Assembly (NCBI RefSeq): GCF_902459665.1
Contig: NZ_CABPSL010000001.1
Coordinates: 62,001-126,000, forward strand
From: Pandoraea cepalis
GTDB lineage: Bacteria > Pseudomonadota > Gammaproteobacteria > Burkholderiales > Burkholderiaceae
Reading direction: 5' to 3'
Length of the DNA: 64,000 bases
Part shown: positions 18,048 through 26,949 of the stretch, piece after piece
How positions within the stretch are numbered: position 1 is the stretch's first letter
Layout: every line of letters starts with the position of its first letter
Notes under the pieces: model-generated
Databases searched by the model: none
Told to the model about the DNA's origin: nothing
The model's input: the letters and a program-made list of their open reading frames with translations, nothing else
Translations under genes and position numbers: made by a program

Positions 18048-19547
18048 TCATCCGCCGAACTTCACCTCCCGATCCAGCGGATACACCGGACGATTCACGC
18101 GCGAGAACGGGAACAGCGCGTAATTTGAACTCGTCACGCCGTCGCTGTCGCATTCGACCAGCCCGGCGGAGATCGGCACGAACACCGGACGGCAGTACAT
18201 GCGGGACTTGAGCAGCAGGAAGCGCTCGCGTCGCGGGTCGAGGCCCACGCAGGTGAACACGCCGTGGTCCCACGGCTCGTGCGTGCGCTCCGTCACCACG
18301 ATGCGCGCCGGCCCGATATCGAACAGCACCGTGCGGCCCATGTAGCAGCGTTGCCCCGTATAGGTCGGACCGCTCACGACATACTCGCCGTCGCCGATCT
18401 TGCGCACGATGCCGGTGAGCACCGGCGGTGTCTTGACGATGCCCAATTGCGTCAGCGCACGTTTGTTGCCGACGGCCAGCGTCACCTCGGCGCCCTCGCC
18501 TGCGGCGATCAACGTCGCGACCGCTTCCGGATCGCACAGCGGACCGACGCCGATGCCGGTGAGCCCGGCCGCGAGCGCCGCTTCGAGCACGTCCATCGTG
18601 TCGCACGTGCCGCCCGACATGCAGTTGTCGCTGTGATCGAGCAGCAACACCGGCTTGTCGGCGCCGTCGGCCAGACGCTTCGCTTCGACAATCGAATCGA
18701 CGAGCGGCGCGCTGCGGTAGACGAACTCGTCACGCGCCTCCCATATCTGCGCGGCGATACGGTCAGCGACGGCCTGGGCATGTGCCACGCCGCTCTCCCC
18801 GTCGCCCGCCGTCACGACCACACTGATGCACGGCGCGGGGATGTCCGCGAGCGAAAAGCCCGAAAACACCGACACGGCTGGAATACCCTCGTCGGCTTCG
18901 GCACGCCGCGCGGCGTCGAGCGCGCGCTTCATCGCACCCCCGTGGCTCGTGCTGCATAGCGTATGCACCATCAACGGCGGTTGTTGCCACACCACGCGAG
19001 GGCGGCGTTTGCCGGCGAGCCTTTCGAAGAGCAGACGGCCGGCGTGCTCGCCTGTCTCGTACATGTCGATGTGCGGATACGTCTTGAACCCCACGACGAT
19101 ATCGGCATTCTCGACGATCTTTTGCGTGACGTTGGCATGCAGGTCGAGCGCAACGGCAATCGGCGTATCCGGCGCGGCGGCGCGCACGCGCTCGAGCAGA
19201 TCGCCCTCGCCGTCGTCGCTGTTTTCCGCGACCATCGCCCCATGCAGGTCGAGCAGGATCGCATCGACGCCGCTCGCCGCAGCCACAATCCGGTCGCACA
19301 GGGCGTCGTAGGCGCTCGCCGCCACCGGACCGCTCGGGTTGGCGGCAGCGCTGACGGGGGTCACCATCTGCGCCCCGGCGGCCTCGGCGAGATCGATGAA
19401 CGCGGCCATTGCCGTGCGCATGCCCTTGTTGTCGCGATAGGCCGCTTCGTCATACGTGGGTCCTAGCGGGCCGAAGGCGTCGAGCGGTGTGGGCACCGGC
19501 GAGAATGTATTCGTTTCGTGATTCATCCGCGCGATCATCACTTTCAT
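18048..19547 (-). CDS. M81 family metallopeptidase-like protein (MlrC homologue)
   Basis: 499 aa. The ATG at 19547 has GGGAGG upstream and overlaps the carbamoylase stop (ATGA), so they are co-translated. Begins MKVMIARMNHETNTFSP, the family start, then DAILLDLHGAMVAE, VALDLHANVT and GFKTYPHIDMYETGEHAGRL, which carry the conserved His/Asp metal ligands. The C-terminal half has VLLLDHSDNCMSGGTCD. Named for MlrC of microcystin breakdown, but most members occur in amino-acid/opine-type catabolic clusters, and no mlrA or mlrB is present here. A hydrolase of the compound brought in by the neighbouring ABC importer is the likely role; substrate unknown. Confidence 0.88.
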   Translation of the reverse strand: MKVMIARMNHETNTFSPVPTPLDAFGPLGPTYDEAAYRDNKGMRTAMAAFIDLAEAAGAQMVTPVSAAANPSGPVAASAYDALCDRIVAAASGVDAILLDLHGAMVAENSDDGEGDLLERVRAAAPDTPIAVALDLHANVTQKIVENADIVVGFKTYPHIDMYETGEHAGRLLFERLAGKRRPRVVWQQPPLMVHTLCSTSHGGAMKRALDAARRAEADEGIPAVSVFSGFSLADIPAPCISVVVTAGDGESGVAHAQAVADRIAAQIWEARDEFVYRSAPLVDSIVEAKRLADGADKPVLLLDHSDNCMSGGTCDTMDVLEAALAAGLTGIGVGPLCDPEAVATLIAAGEGAEVTLAVGNKRALTQLGIVKTPPVLTGIVRKIGDGEYVVSGPTYTGQRCYMGRTVLFDIGPARIVVTERTHEPWDHGVFTCVGLDPRRERFLLLKSRMYCRPVFVPISAGLVECDSDGVTSSNYALFPFSRVNRPVYPLDREVKFGG

Positions 19548-20812
19548 GCGGCACCTCCCGCGCGTTGCAACATCGCTTGCAACAGCACGTTGCAGCCGGC
19601 TTCGAGATGCACCGGATCGGCATCTTCGATTTCGTTGTGACTGATGCCGTCCTTGCACGGCACGAAAATCATCGCCGTCGGCGCGACGCGCGCCAGATAG
19701 ACCGCGTCGTGCCCCGCACCGCTGATGGCATCCATCGACGACAGCCCGAGTGCCTGCGCGCCCGAGCGAATCGCGTCGACCAGTGCCGGCGCAAACGGCT
19801 GCGGCGGGAAGTACACGACCGGCTCGATGGCGACGTCGATGCCGTTCGTGCGCAACGCGTCGCACTCGGCGCGCAGCTTGGCGTCGAGCGCGTCGAGCGT
19901 GGCGTCGTCGGCCGCGCGCAGATCGACGGAGAGCGTCACGCGGCCCGGAATCACGTTGCGCGAATTCGGATAGTTGTCGACCCAGCCCACGGTGCCGCGC
20001 GCATGGGGCGCGTGCTCGCAGGCGATGCGGTTGACCGCCTGGATCAGCCGCGCGGCGGCGAGCAACGCGTCGCGGCGTAGTTCCATGGGCGTAGGGCCCG
20101 CGTGGGCCTCCATGCCCGTAACGGTTACGTCGTACCAGCGCTGACCGAGTGCGCCCTGCACGACACCGATCGTCTTCCCATGCGCTTCGAGGACCGGGCC
20201 TTGCTCGATGTGCGCTTCGAAGTACGCGCCGACCGCGCCCGCTTGACCCACCGCCGGCGCGGAGCCCGCGTAGCCGATGGCGCGCAACGCGTCGGCGACG
20301 CTGACACCGTCGCGATCTTTCTGCGCGAGCGCGTGATCCAGCGTGAAGGCGCCTGCGTAAACACCGGACCCCATCATCACGGGCACGAAACGCGACCCCT
20401 CCTCGTTGGTCCAGACGGCGACTTCGAGCGGGGCCTCGGTCACGATGCCGTTGTCGTTGAGCGTGCGCAGCACTTCGAGCCCGGCGAGTACGCCGTAGTT
20501 GCCGTCGAACTTGCCACCGGTCGGCTGGGTGTCGATGTGGCTGCCGGTCATGACGGGCGGCAGCGCGTCGTTGCGGCCGGCGCGCCGCGCAAAGATGTTG
20601 CCGATCGCGTCGACACGCACCGTGCAGCCGATCTCTTCGGCCCACGTGACAAACCGATCGCGACCCTGCCGGTCGAGATCGGTCAGCGCGAGGCGGCACA
20701 CGCCCCCCTTCTCGGTCGCGCCGATTTGCGCGAGTTGCATGAGGCTGTCCCACAGGCGCGCGCCGTCGACGCGTACTGCGGCTGCCGGTTGATCGAGACG
20801 TTCCATGTTCAT
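19544..20812 (-). CDS. Zn-dependent amidohydrolase, N-carbamoyl-L-amino acid hydrolase / beta-ureidopropionase type
   Basis: 422 aa, start at 20812 with AAGGAC upstream. M20/HyuC-AllC branch: TGSHIDTQPTGGKFDGNYGV (His92 and Asp103 as metal ligands), VAVWTNEEGSRF (Glu137/Glu138), FEAHIEQGPVLE, the dimerisation loop GMEAHAGPTPM, and a final SGAGHDAV and GISHNEIED. Such enzymes release ammonia and CO2 from N-carbamoyl-amino acids, ureidopropionate or allantoate. No allantoinase or hydantoinase is in the window, so the particular ureido substrate is open. Lies between the ABC importer genes and the M81 gene in one operon. Confidence 0.9.
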   Translation of the reverse strand: MNMERLDQPAAAVRVDGARLWDSLMQLAQIGATEKGGVCRLALTDLDRQGRDRFVTWAEEIGCTVRVDAIGNIFARRAGRNDALPPVMTGSHIDTQPTGGKFDGNYGVLAGLEVLRTLNDNGIVTEAPLEVAVWTNEEGSRFVPVMMGSGVYAGAFTLDHALAQKDRDGVSVADALRAIGYAGSAPAVGQAGAVGAYFEAHIEQGPVLEAHGKTIGVVQGALGQRWYDVTVTGMEAHAGPTPMELRRDALLAAARLIQAVNRIACEHAPHARGTVGWVDNYPNSRNVIPGRVTLSVDLRAADDATLDALDAKLRAECDALRTNGIDVAIEPVVYFPPQPFAPALVDAIRSGAQALGLSSMDAISGAGHDAVYLARVAPTAMIFVPCKDGISHNEIEDADPVHLEAGCNVLLQAMLQRAGGAA

Positions 20813-20932
20813 CAGTCCTTCAGGGCAGACGCCGCGACGATCGCGCTGACGCCTGCGTTGGCAGAGTGGCGCGCTCGCCCCGTCGCATGGGGGCGTGGCG
20901 GCGCGCTTTGGGGGAAATTGGGGCCGCGCGGC

Positions 20933-21634
20933 TCAAGCCACGCCCACACCGAGGTAACGGTCCTTGACGACCTCGTCGGCGAGAAACGCGGCGTTGTCCG
21001 CGCCGTACACGATCACGCCTTGCTCGACGATGTAATGCCGGTCGGCGAGCTGTGTGCAGACCTCCAGATTCTGTTCGACGAGCAGGATCGCGACGCCGGC
21101 TTGCTTGATGAGCTTCAACTGCGCCACGATCTCCTCGACGATCACCGGGGCGAGCCCTTCGACCGGCTCGTCGAGCATGAGCAGGCGCGGGTGATTCATC
21201 AGCGCGCGTCCGATGGCCAGCATCTGCTGCTCGCCGCCGGAGAGTTGCGCGCCACCGTTCTTGCGACGCTCCTGCAACCGCGGAAAGATGCGATAGATGT
21301 CGGCAAGCTGCCACGGCGAATCGCGTCGGGCTCCGAGCTTGAGGTTCTCCTCGACGGTGAGCAGTTTGAAGATGCCGCGATGCTCGGGCACGAAGCACAC
21401 GCCGCGCGCGGCGATTCGGTGCGCCGGTTGCCCGGCGACGGGCTTGCCCAGGAACGAGATGCTGCCCGCCTTGGGCGGTACAACGCCCGCGATGGTCTTG
21501 AGCGTGGTCGACTTGCCCGCGCCGTTGCGACCGAGCAGCGTGACGAGTTCGCCGTCGCCGACGCTCAGCGTGACGCCTTGCAGAATGTGGCTCTTGCCGT
21601 AATAGCTGTGAATGCCTGCGACGTCGAGAATCAT
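20933..21634 (-). CDS. Branched-chain amino acid-type (HAAT) ABC transporter ATP-binding protein, LivF-like
   Basis: 233 aa. Walker A GRNGAGKS (35-42), signature LSGGEQQMLAIGRAL, Walker B LLMLDEPVEGLAP and H-loop-equivalent LLVEQNLEV. Overlaps the LivG-like stop. Part of the five-gene importer at 20933-25599; the liv gene names describe the family only, as the ligand is probably a ureido or amide compound given the hydrolases in the same operon. Confidence 0.9.
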   Translation of the reverse strand: MILDVAGIHSYYGKSHILQGVTLSVGDGELVTLLGRNGAGKSTTLKTIAGVVPPKAGSISFLGKPVAGQPAHRIAARGVCFVPEHRGIFKLLTVEENLKLGARRDSPWQLADIYRIFPRLQERRKNGGAQLSGGEQQMLAIGRALMNHPRLLMLDEPVEGLAPVIVEEIVAQLKLIKQAGVAILLVEQNLEVCTQLADRHYIVEQGVIVYGADNAAFLADEVVKDRYLGVGVA

Positions 21635-22398
21635 GCGCGGCCTCCGGTAATCATGTTGCCGAGATAGGCGGCGCGCACGCGGTCGTCGGCGCGAATGGCA
21701 TCCGGCTTGCCTTCGACGAGCACGCGCCCTTGCTGCATGACGGTGATCGTGTCGGAGATGTCCATCACGATGTTCATGTTGTGCTCGATGAGCACGACGG
21801 TGTGATCGTCGCGCAGGCCGCGAATGAGCTGCTTCATGTCGTCGAGATCGTCGATGCCCATGCCCGACGTCGGCTCGTCGAGGAAGATCGCCTTGGGACG
21901 CGCTGCGAGCGCCATGCCCACCTCGAGACGGCGTTGCTGCCCGTGCGAGAGCGCACCCGCCGCGGTGCCGGCATGACGCGTGAGCGCGAGCCGCGTGAGC
22001 ACGTCGTCAACGACGGACGCGCAGGCGCGCGGGCCGTCGGCCTTGCGCCAGCACGAGAGCGCACGGCGCGGCGTCACGCCCAGCGCGGCCAGGCGCAGGT
22101 TTTCGCGTACAGACAGGTTCTGGAAGAGCGCCGTCACCTGGAACGAACGCGCAATGCCGCGTTGGACACGCCGGTAATCGGCTTCGGTGGTCACGTCGTG
22201 ACCGTCGAACAGGATGCGCCCGCCGGAGACGGGCACCGTGCCGGTGAGCATGTGAAACAGCGTGGTTTTGCCCGCGCCGTTCGGGCCGATGACCGAGTGC
22301 ACCGTGCGGGGGGCCACTCGCAGATCGACGCCGTGCAGCGCGGTGAACTTGCCGTAGCGTTTGACGATGCCGGCGGCTTCGATGAGAGCGTCGCTCAT
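21631..22398 (-). CDS. HAAT ABC transporter ATP-binding protein, LivG-like
   Basis: 255 aa from the ATG at 22398, which has AGGGAGA upstream and overlaps the LivM-like stop. Walker A GPNGAGKT near residue 35, QVTALFQNLSVRENLRLAAL, signature LSHGQQRRLEVGMAL, Walker B IFLDEPTSGMG and LIEHNMNIVMD. Works with the LivF-like ATPase. Confidence 0.9.
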   Translation of the reverse strand: MSDALIEAAGIVKRYGKFTALHGVDLRVAPRTVHSVIGPNGAGKTTLFHMLTGTVPVSGGRILFDGHDVTTEADYRRVQRGIARSFQVTALFQNLSVRENLRLAALGVTPRRALSCWRKADGPRACASVVDDVLTRLALTRHAGTAAGALSHGQQRRLEVGMALAARPKAIFLDEPTSGMGIDDLDDMKQLIRGLRDDHTVVLIEHNMNIVMDISDTITVMQQGRVLVEGKPDAIRADDRVRAAYLGNMITGGRA

Positions 22399-23387
22399 GT
22401 CGGGTCTCCCTGCGTATCCAGTTTGCCGTTGGGCCCGCCGCGCTTGCCAGTGATGCGACACCACAGCGATTCGCCTACGCCCCACAGTCCGCGATGCATG
22501 AACAGACTCACGGCGATGAGCAGCAGGCCGAGCAACAGCAGCCAGCGGGGCCAGAGCGTGGAGAGCCAATCGGCGGCGAGCACGTAGAACGCCGCGCCCA
22601 GCACTGACGCGAAGAGATTACCCGTGCCGCCGATCACCGTCATCACGAGGATCATTTCGCTCGAGTGGTACTCGATGTTGGACAGCGGTGCGATGCCCGT
22701 CATGAGCGCGTGCAACGCACCGGCCAAGGCCGTGACGGCACCCGAGATGGCGAAGGCCACGAGTTTGAAGGTCTTCACGTGATAGCCGACGGCGGCCGCG
22801 CGGGCCTCGTTGTCGCGAATGGCGAGCAGCGTGCGGCCGAACACGGAATCGGCCACGCGCAACAGCCCCGCGAAGACGATCAGGAACACGACGGCGACGA
22901 AGGTGTAGTACTGCCAGGGCGTCTCGAGCGGGATCAGCGTCTTGCCGCCCAATGCGAGCGACTGGCGTGGGATGTCGAGCAGCCCGTTGTCGCCGCCCGT
23001 CCAGTCCGTCGCGGTGTAGGCCACGAAGTAGAACATCTGCGCGCACGCCAGCGTGAGCATCACGAAGTAGGTACCCTTCTGCCGGATCGCGAAGCTGCCG
23101 ACGATGGCCGCGACCGCAGCGCCCAACACGATCGATGCGACCACGGCGAGCGGCATGGGCAGCGCCCAGCGCGTGAGCAGAATACCCAGCGTGTAGCTGC
23201 CCAGGCCGAAGAAGATGCCCTGGCCGAACGAGAGCAGACCGGTGTAGCCGAGCAGCAGATTGCAACCGAGCGCGGCCAGCGCGTAGATGAGCACTTCAGT
23301 CGCGAGCGTGCCCGAGGACAGCGTGACCGGCAGGATCAGCGTGACGGCGGCGGCGAGCAGCCAAAAACGGTAACGTACCAGCATCAT
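22395..23387 (-). CDS. HAAT ABC transporter permease, LivM-like
   Basis: 330 aa. Two adjacent ATGs (23387 and 23384) follow GGGAGGGG; the first overlaps the LivH-like stop as ATGA. About ten helices, with LLGYTGLLSFGQGIFFGLGS, TDWTGGDNGLLDIPRQSL and the coupling loop RTLLAIRDNEARAAAVGYHV. Membrane half of the importer. Confidence 0.88.
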   Translation of the reverse strand: MMLVRYRFWLLAAAVTLILPVTLSSGTLATEVLIYALAALGCNLLLGYTGLLSFGQGIFFGLGSYTLGILLTRWALPMPLAVVASIVLGAAVAAIVGSFAIRQKGTYFVMLTLACAQMFYFVAYTATDWTGGDNGLLDIPRQSLALGGKTLIPLETPWQYYTFVAVVFLIVFAGLLRVADSVFGRTLLAIRDNEARAAAVGYHVKTFKLVAFAISGAVTALAGALHALMTGIAPLSNIEYHSSEMILVMTVIGGTGNLFASVLGAAFYVLAADWLSTLWPRWLLLLGLLLIAVSLFMHRGLWGVGESLWCRITGKRGGPNGKLDTQGDPT

Positions 23388-24241
23388 CCCCTCCCGAGCA
23401 GGCCGTGCGGGCGCATGAGCAGCACCGCTGCCATCGCCACATAGATCATCAGTCGTGCGCCTTCCGGCCAGATCGTGCTCATCAGGCTTTGCACGATACC
23501 GATCACGAGGCCGCCCACGAGCGCCCCGGCGAAACTGCCCATGCCACCGATGACGACCACCACGAAGGCGATGCCCAGCGCCTCGATCCCCATGAACGGG
23601 TCGACACCGCGCACCGGCGCCGCCAATACCCCCGCCAGCGCGGCGGTGCCCGCGCCGAGCGCGAACGCAAGGCTGAACACCCGGAACACGTTGATGCCGA
23701 GCAGCGACACCATCTCGGACGACTCGCTGCCCGCGCGCACCGCACTGCCCAGGCGCGTGCCTTCGAGCAGCCACCAGAGCACGGCGGCGAACACGACGGT
23801 GAAGCCGATGAGGAAGAGCCGGTACTTCGGATAGATGAAGCTGCCCCACATCACCACGCCGTCGAGCGCCGCGGGCACGGCCACGTTATCGCCGAGCGGG
23901 CCCCAGACGATGATGACCAGTTCCTGCACGACGAGCGCCAGGCCGACCGTGACGAGGATGTGAAACTCGTGCGCTTTTTCGTAGATGCGCGACAGCAGCA
24001 GTTTCTCGGCGATCCATGCGAGGGCGCCGACGACGATCGGGCAGACGATCAGCGCGAGCCAGAACGACAGGCCCCATTGCATCGCCTGGTAGCAGCAATA
24101 CGCGCCGAGCACATAGAAGGCCCCGTGCGCGAAGTTCACGAAGCGCAGCAGGCCGAAGATGATGGATAACCCGACGGCGAGCAGGAAATACAGCATGCCG
24201 ATCCCGACGCCGTTGATGACCTGCAGAATATAGACGTTCAT
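23384..24241 (-). CDS. HAAT ABC transporter permease, LivH-like
   Basis: 285 aa from the ATG at 24241; no strong ribosome site is seen. About eight helices, with LAVGLSIIFGLLRFVNFAHG as signature, GAFYVLGAYCCY, and GIEALGIAFVVVVIGGMGSF near the end. Second gene of the operon, 152 bp after the binding-protein gene. Confidence 0.88.
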   Translation of the reverse strand: MNVYILQVINGVGIGMLYFLLAVGLSIIFGLLRFVNFAHGAFYVLGAYCCYQAMQWGLSFWLALIVCPIVVGALAWIAEKLLLSRIYEKAHEFHILVTVGLALVVQELVIIVWGPLGDNVAVPAALDGVVMWGSFIYPKYRLFLIGFTVVFAAVLWWLLEGTRLGSAVRAGSESSEMVSLLGINVFRVFSLAFALGAGTAALAGVLAAPVRGVDPFMGIEALGIAFVVVVIGGMGSFAGALVGGLVIGIVQSLMSTIWPEGARLMIYVAMAAVLLMRPHGLLGRG

Positions 24242-24318
24242 GCGCGTCCCGGAGAGCTTGGGTGGACGTGGAGCACCGTGCGCCGTCCGGCTTTCGCCGC
24301 GCGGCACAGACGACACTT

Positions 24319-24342
24319 GCGGGGACGGCCAGGCGTCCCCGC
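24319..24342 (-). repeat. Intercistronic hairpin between binding-protein and LivH-like genes
   Basis: GCGGGGACG and CGTCCCCGC (9 bp, perfect) flank six bases. In the 152-bp gap behind the binding-protein gene, it could act as a partial terminator or 3' stabiliser that lets the binding protein exceed the permease. Inference from position. Confidence 0.5.
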
Positions 24343-24393
24343 GAGCGACACGGCGTGAGCGTTCGCGCAGCGGCGGCGCGCTGCGCTACCGGC

Positions 24394-25599
24394 TCAGGCC
24401 AGCTTGCACTCGGTCTTGTCGAGCGGCAGGAACGATTTCCCGGCGCTGACAATGTCGGCGAAATCGTCGGCGTTGCGCATTTTCGACTTGGCCTTGCCCT
24501 TGAGCAGGTAATAGTTCTTGAGCACCTGGTGGTCACCCTTGCGGATCTCTTCCGGCCCGGTGAGCCCGTCGTACTTCATGCCTTCCATCGCGGCGATGAC
24601 GGCCTTCGGATCGGCGCTGCCGGCCTTGATCATGCCGTCGAGCATGAGCTTCGTGCAGATATACGAGCCCGCGAGGCTGTAGTTCGGGTTCTGCTTGAAG
24701 CGTGCCTGCGTGCGCTTGACGAGATCGAGGTTCAGCGGCGAGGCCACCGCGTGCCAGTACTGCGCACCGAAGTACACCCCGTCGCACAGATCGGCGCCGA
24801 GCGTCTCGAACTGCTCCAGGCCAGAGGCCCACGCCATCAGGATCGTACAGTTGTTCTTCATGCCGAAGCTCACGGCCTGACGCAACGTGTCGGAAGATTG
24901 CGAGCCGAAGTTCAGGAGCAGCAGCACGTCGGGCTTGGCGGCGACCGCGTTGGTGAGATAGCCCGAGAACTCCTTCTCCGACAGCGAGTGGTAGCTGTTG
25001 CCAACGTGCTCGATGCCTTTTTCCTTGAAGACGTTCTTCGCGGCCGTGAGCAAGCCTTCGCCGAACACGTATTGCGGCGTAATCGTGTACCAGCGCTTGG
25101 CCTTGGGCATCGATTCGATGAGCGGGCGCACCGTTTGCTCGATGGCGCCGAAGGTCGGCACCGACCAGCGGAACGTGGCGCTGTTGCAGTCCTTGCCCGT
25201 GATTTCGTCGGCGCCGGCCGTGGTGATGAATATGCCGCCGGCCTTCTCGACTTCCTTACCCATGGCGAGCGCTTCGGACGACAGAATGCCGCCCGCGAAG
25301 AAGCGCGCGCCCTTCTGCTGCGCGATTTCCTGCACGCGACGGATGGCCGTGGCAGGCTTGCCTTCGGTATCGAGGGTGGTATAGGCGAGCGGTCGGCCAA
25401 CGACCTTGGCGTACTGCTCGACAACGAGCTTCATGCCCAGATCGGCAAACTTGCCGTTGGCCGCGAACGGCCCCGACATCGGTACCGGACACGCCAACTG
25501 GATGGCGCCGGTGGTTTGCGCGAACACATCGCGCGCGGAGATCAAGGAGGCAGGCAGAGACGCCGCAGCGGCGAGCTTCAACAGTTCACGACGATTCAA
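24394..25599 (-). CDS. HAAT ABC transporter substrate-binding protein, LivJ/AmiC-like
   Basis: 401 aa from a TTG at 25599, the best start: GGAGA sits 6 nt upstream and the next residues NRRELLKLAAAASLPASLIS make a twin-arginine-like signal ending FAQ. Mature part is a type I binding protein (IQLACPVPMSGPFAANGKF, GARFFAGGILSSEALAMGKE, TTAGADEITGKDCN, YTITPQYVFGEGLL). First gene of the operon 18048-25599 and divergent from the FadR-type regulator. Ligand unknown; family includes amino acid, amide and aromatic binders. Confidence 0.87.
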   Translation of the reverse strand: MNRRELLKLAAAASLPASLISARDVFAQTTGAIQLACPVPMSGPFAANGKFADLGMKLVVEQYAKVVGRPLAYTTLDTEGKPATAIRRVQEIAQQKGARFFAGGILSSEALAMGKEVEKAGGIFITTAGADEITGKDCNSATFRWSVPTFGAIEQTVRPLIESMPKAKRWYTITPQYVFGEGLLTAAKNVFKEKGIEHVGNSYHSLSEKEFSGYLTNAVAAKPDVLLLLNFGSQSSDTLRQAVSFGMKNNCTILMAWASGLEQFETLGADLCDGVYFGAQYWHAVASPLNLDLVKRTQARFKQNPNYSLAGSYICTKLMLDGMIKAGSADPKAVIAAMEGMKYDGLTGPEEIRKGDHQVLKNYYLLKGKAKSKMRNADDFADIVSAGKSFLPLDKTECKLA

Positions 25600-25747
25600 T
25601 TGGGTCTCCAGGGAAGGGAGCAATCGTTCATGGGGTGCAAACGTGCAGCGCGTCACACGCCGACCGGCCGGCGATCCGAGAATCGATCTGCGGCAGCGAC
25701 CTGAGCGTGACAGCTGACAACGTCCGGGGCCTTATCCCTATCCGTCA

Positions 25748-25765
25748 TATTTATTATGATAAATA
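25748..25765. promoter_or_regulatory. AT-rich inverted repeat and -10 box in the livJ-like/FadR-type divergent region
   Basis: TATTTAT and ATAAATA (7-bp arms, 4-base centre) lie in an unusually AT-rich patch of the 291-bp divergent gap. A perfect TATAAT sits at 25785-25790 for the plus-strand regulator, about 20 bp downstream of the repeat, so a bound protein would cover its -35 region. Candidate GntR/FadR operator; not proven. The rest of the gap shows nothing else I can name. Confidence 0.5.
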
Positions 25766-25890
25766 GGATGAATTTGATCGTAGGTATAATATTTCGGGGT
25801 GTCAATCGGAAAAAATTCTCATCCGGCACCGCCGGTAGAACACGTTCGCAAGCCGGCAAGCCACGTGAACGGACCCTTGTGAGGCGCCTT

Positions 25891-26907
25891 ATGGCACGAG
25901 ATGCGCAGACGGTGAGAGAGCCGTTGGAAATCAAACAACAAAAACGTGGCGATCTGGTCGCCGAAGCCATCAAGCGCCTGATAACCGAAGGCAACCTGCT
26001 GCCTGGCGATCGTCTGCCGCGCGAAGTGGAATTGCAGCAGATGTTCGCGGTGTCGAAGAGCACCATTCGCGAAGCGCTCAAGTCGCTCGAAGTGCAGGGT
26101 CTCATCAAGGTGAGCACCGGTCCGTCGGGCGGCGGCATGGTGGTGGAGGTGCCGCTCGATCGCACCTTCCAGCTCATGCAGAACTACCTGTTCTTCAAGG
26201 AAGTGAGCATCGACGACATTTACACGGTGCGCCAATTGCTTGAGCCGGAGCTGGCCGCGGGTGCGGTGCCGCATCTGACCGAGGCCGACTTCGACGCGCT
26301 GGAACACAACATGGCGTGTTGCAGTCCAGCGTCGCACGACCGGCGCGAATTGCTGCGCCAGCGTCAGGCCGATATGGACTTCCACGACATTCTCGCGGCG
26401 GCCAATCCCAACAGCTTTCTGCGGTTCACCTGCGAACTCGTCAACGAGATGATTCGCCAACTGATTGTGTTCGGCAACGAGACGCCGCGGCGCGAGCACG
26501 AGAAGTTCGGTACGGCGAACGTCGATATCCATCGTCGGATTACCGACGCGGCGCGCGCAGGGGATTCGCAGCGCGTGCGTGAACTCATGCAGGTTCACAT
26601 GCAGGAAGCGCGTACCTATATCAAGCGGATGAACGGGAAACTGCGCGGTCGTCTCATTCTCGATTCGGACATCGTCGACATGCAGCAGCGCGTGCGCTCG
26701 CAACTCGCGACGAACGCGCCGCGTGCGCCGGCGGGCGACGGAAAGCGTGTGGCGAAGCCCGCGACGAAGCCCGTCGTGAAGCCGGCCGTGAAGCCGACGA
26801 CGAAGGCCGTCGGGAAGCCGTCAGCAAAGCCGAAGACCCCCGGCACGAAGGCCGAAGCGGCGACGAAGACTGCGCCCGCGCGCAAACGTCGTACGGGGTC
26901 GAGTTAA
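25891..26907 (+). CDS. FadR/GntR-family transcriptional regulator with basic C-terminal tail
   Basis: 338 aa. The ATG at 25891 follows GTGAGG; an ATG at 25756 in frame precedes the likely -10 box and is unlikely to be used. Winged HTH at about 20-85 (GDLVAEAIKRLITEGNLLPG, LPREVELQQMFAVSKSTIRE, ALKSLEVQGLIKVSTGPSGG), then an FCD all-helical ligand domain with the metal-site residues in DMDFHDILAAA, VDIHRRITDA and a late His. The last 60 residues are a lysine/proline/alanine repeat (AKPATKPVVKPAVKPTTK), unlike ordinary FadR proteins and similar to histone H1-like tails. Divergent to the importer/hydrolase operon and presumably its repressor. Confidence 0.87.
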   Translation: MARDAQTVREPLEIKQQKRGDLVAEAIKRLITEGNLLPGDRLPREVELQQMFAVSKSTIREALKSLEVQGLIKVSTGPSGGGMVVEVPLDRTFQLMQNYLFFKEVSIDDIYTVRQLLEPELAAGAVPHLTEADFDALEHNMACCSPASHDRRELLRQRQADMDFHDILAAANPNSFLRFTCELVNEMIRQLIVFGNETPRREHEKFGTANVDIHRRITDAARAGDSQRVRELMQVHMQEARTYIKRMNGKLRGRLILDSDIVDMQQRVRSQLATNAPRAPAGDGKRVAKPATKPVVKPAVKPTTKAVGKPSAKPKTPGTKAEAATKTAPARKRRTGSS

Positions 26908-26949
26908 GGCGGGCCGGGGCGGACGCGGGGCGTCGCGCGCGCCGACAAC

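Noticed and set aside
25756-25890. Earlier ATG for the FadR-type gene
   Set aside because: It lies before the TATAAT box and has no ribosome site; the added residues are not family-like.
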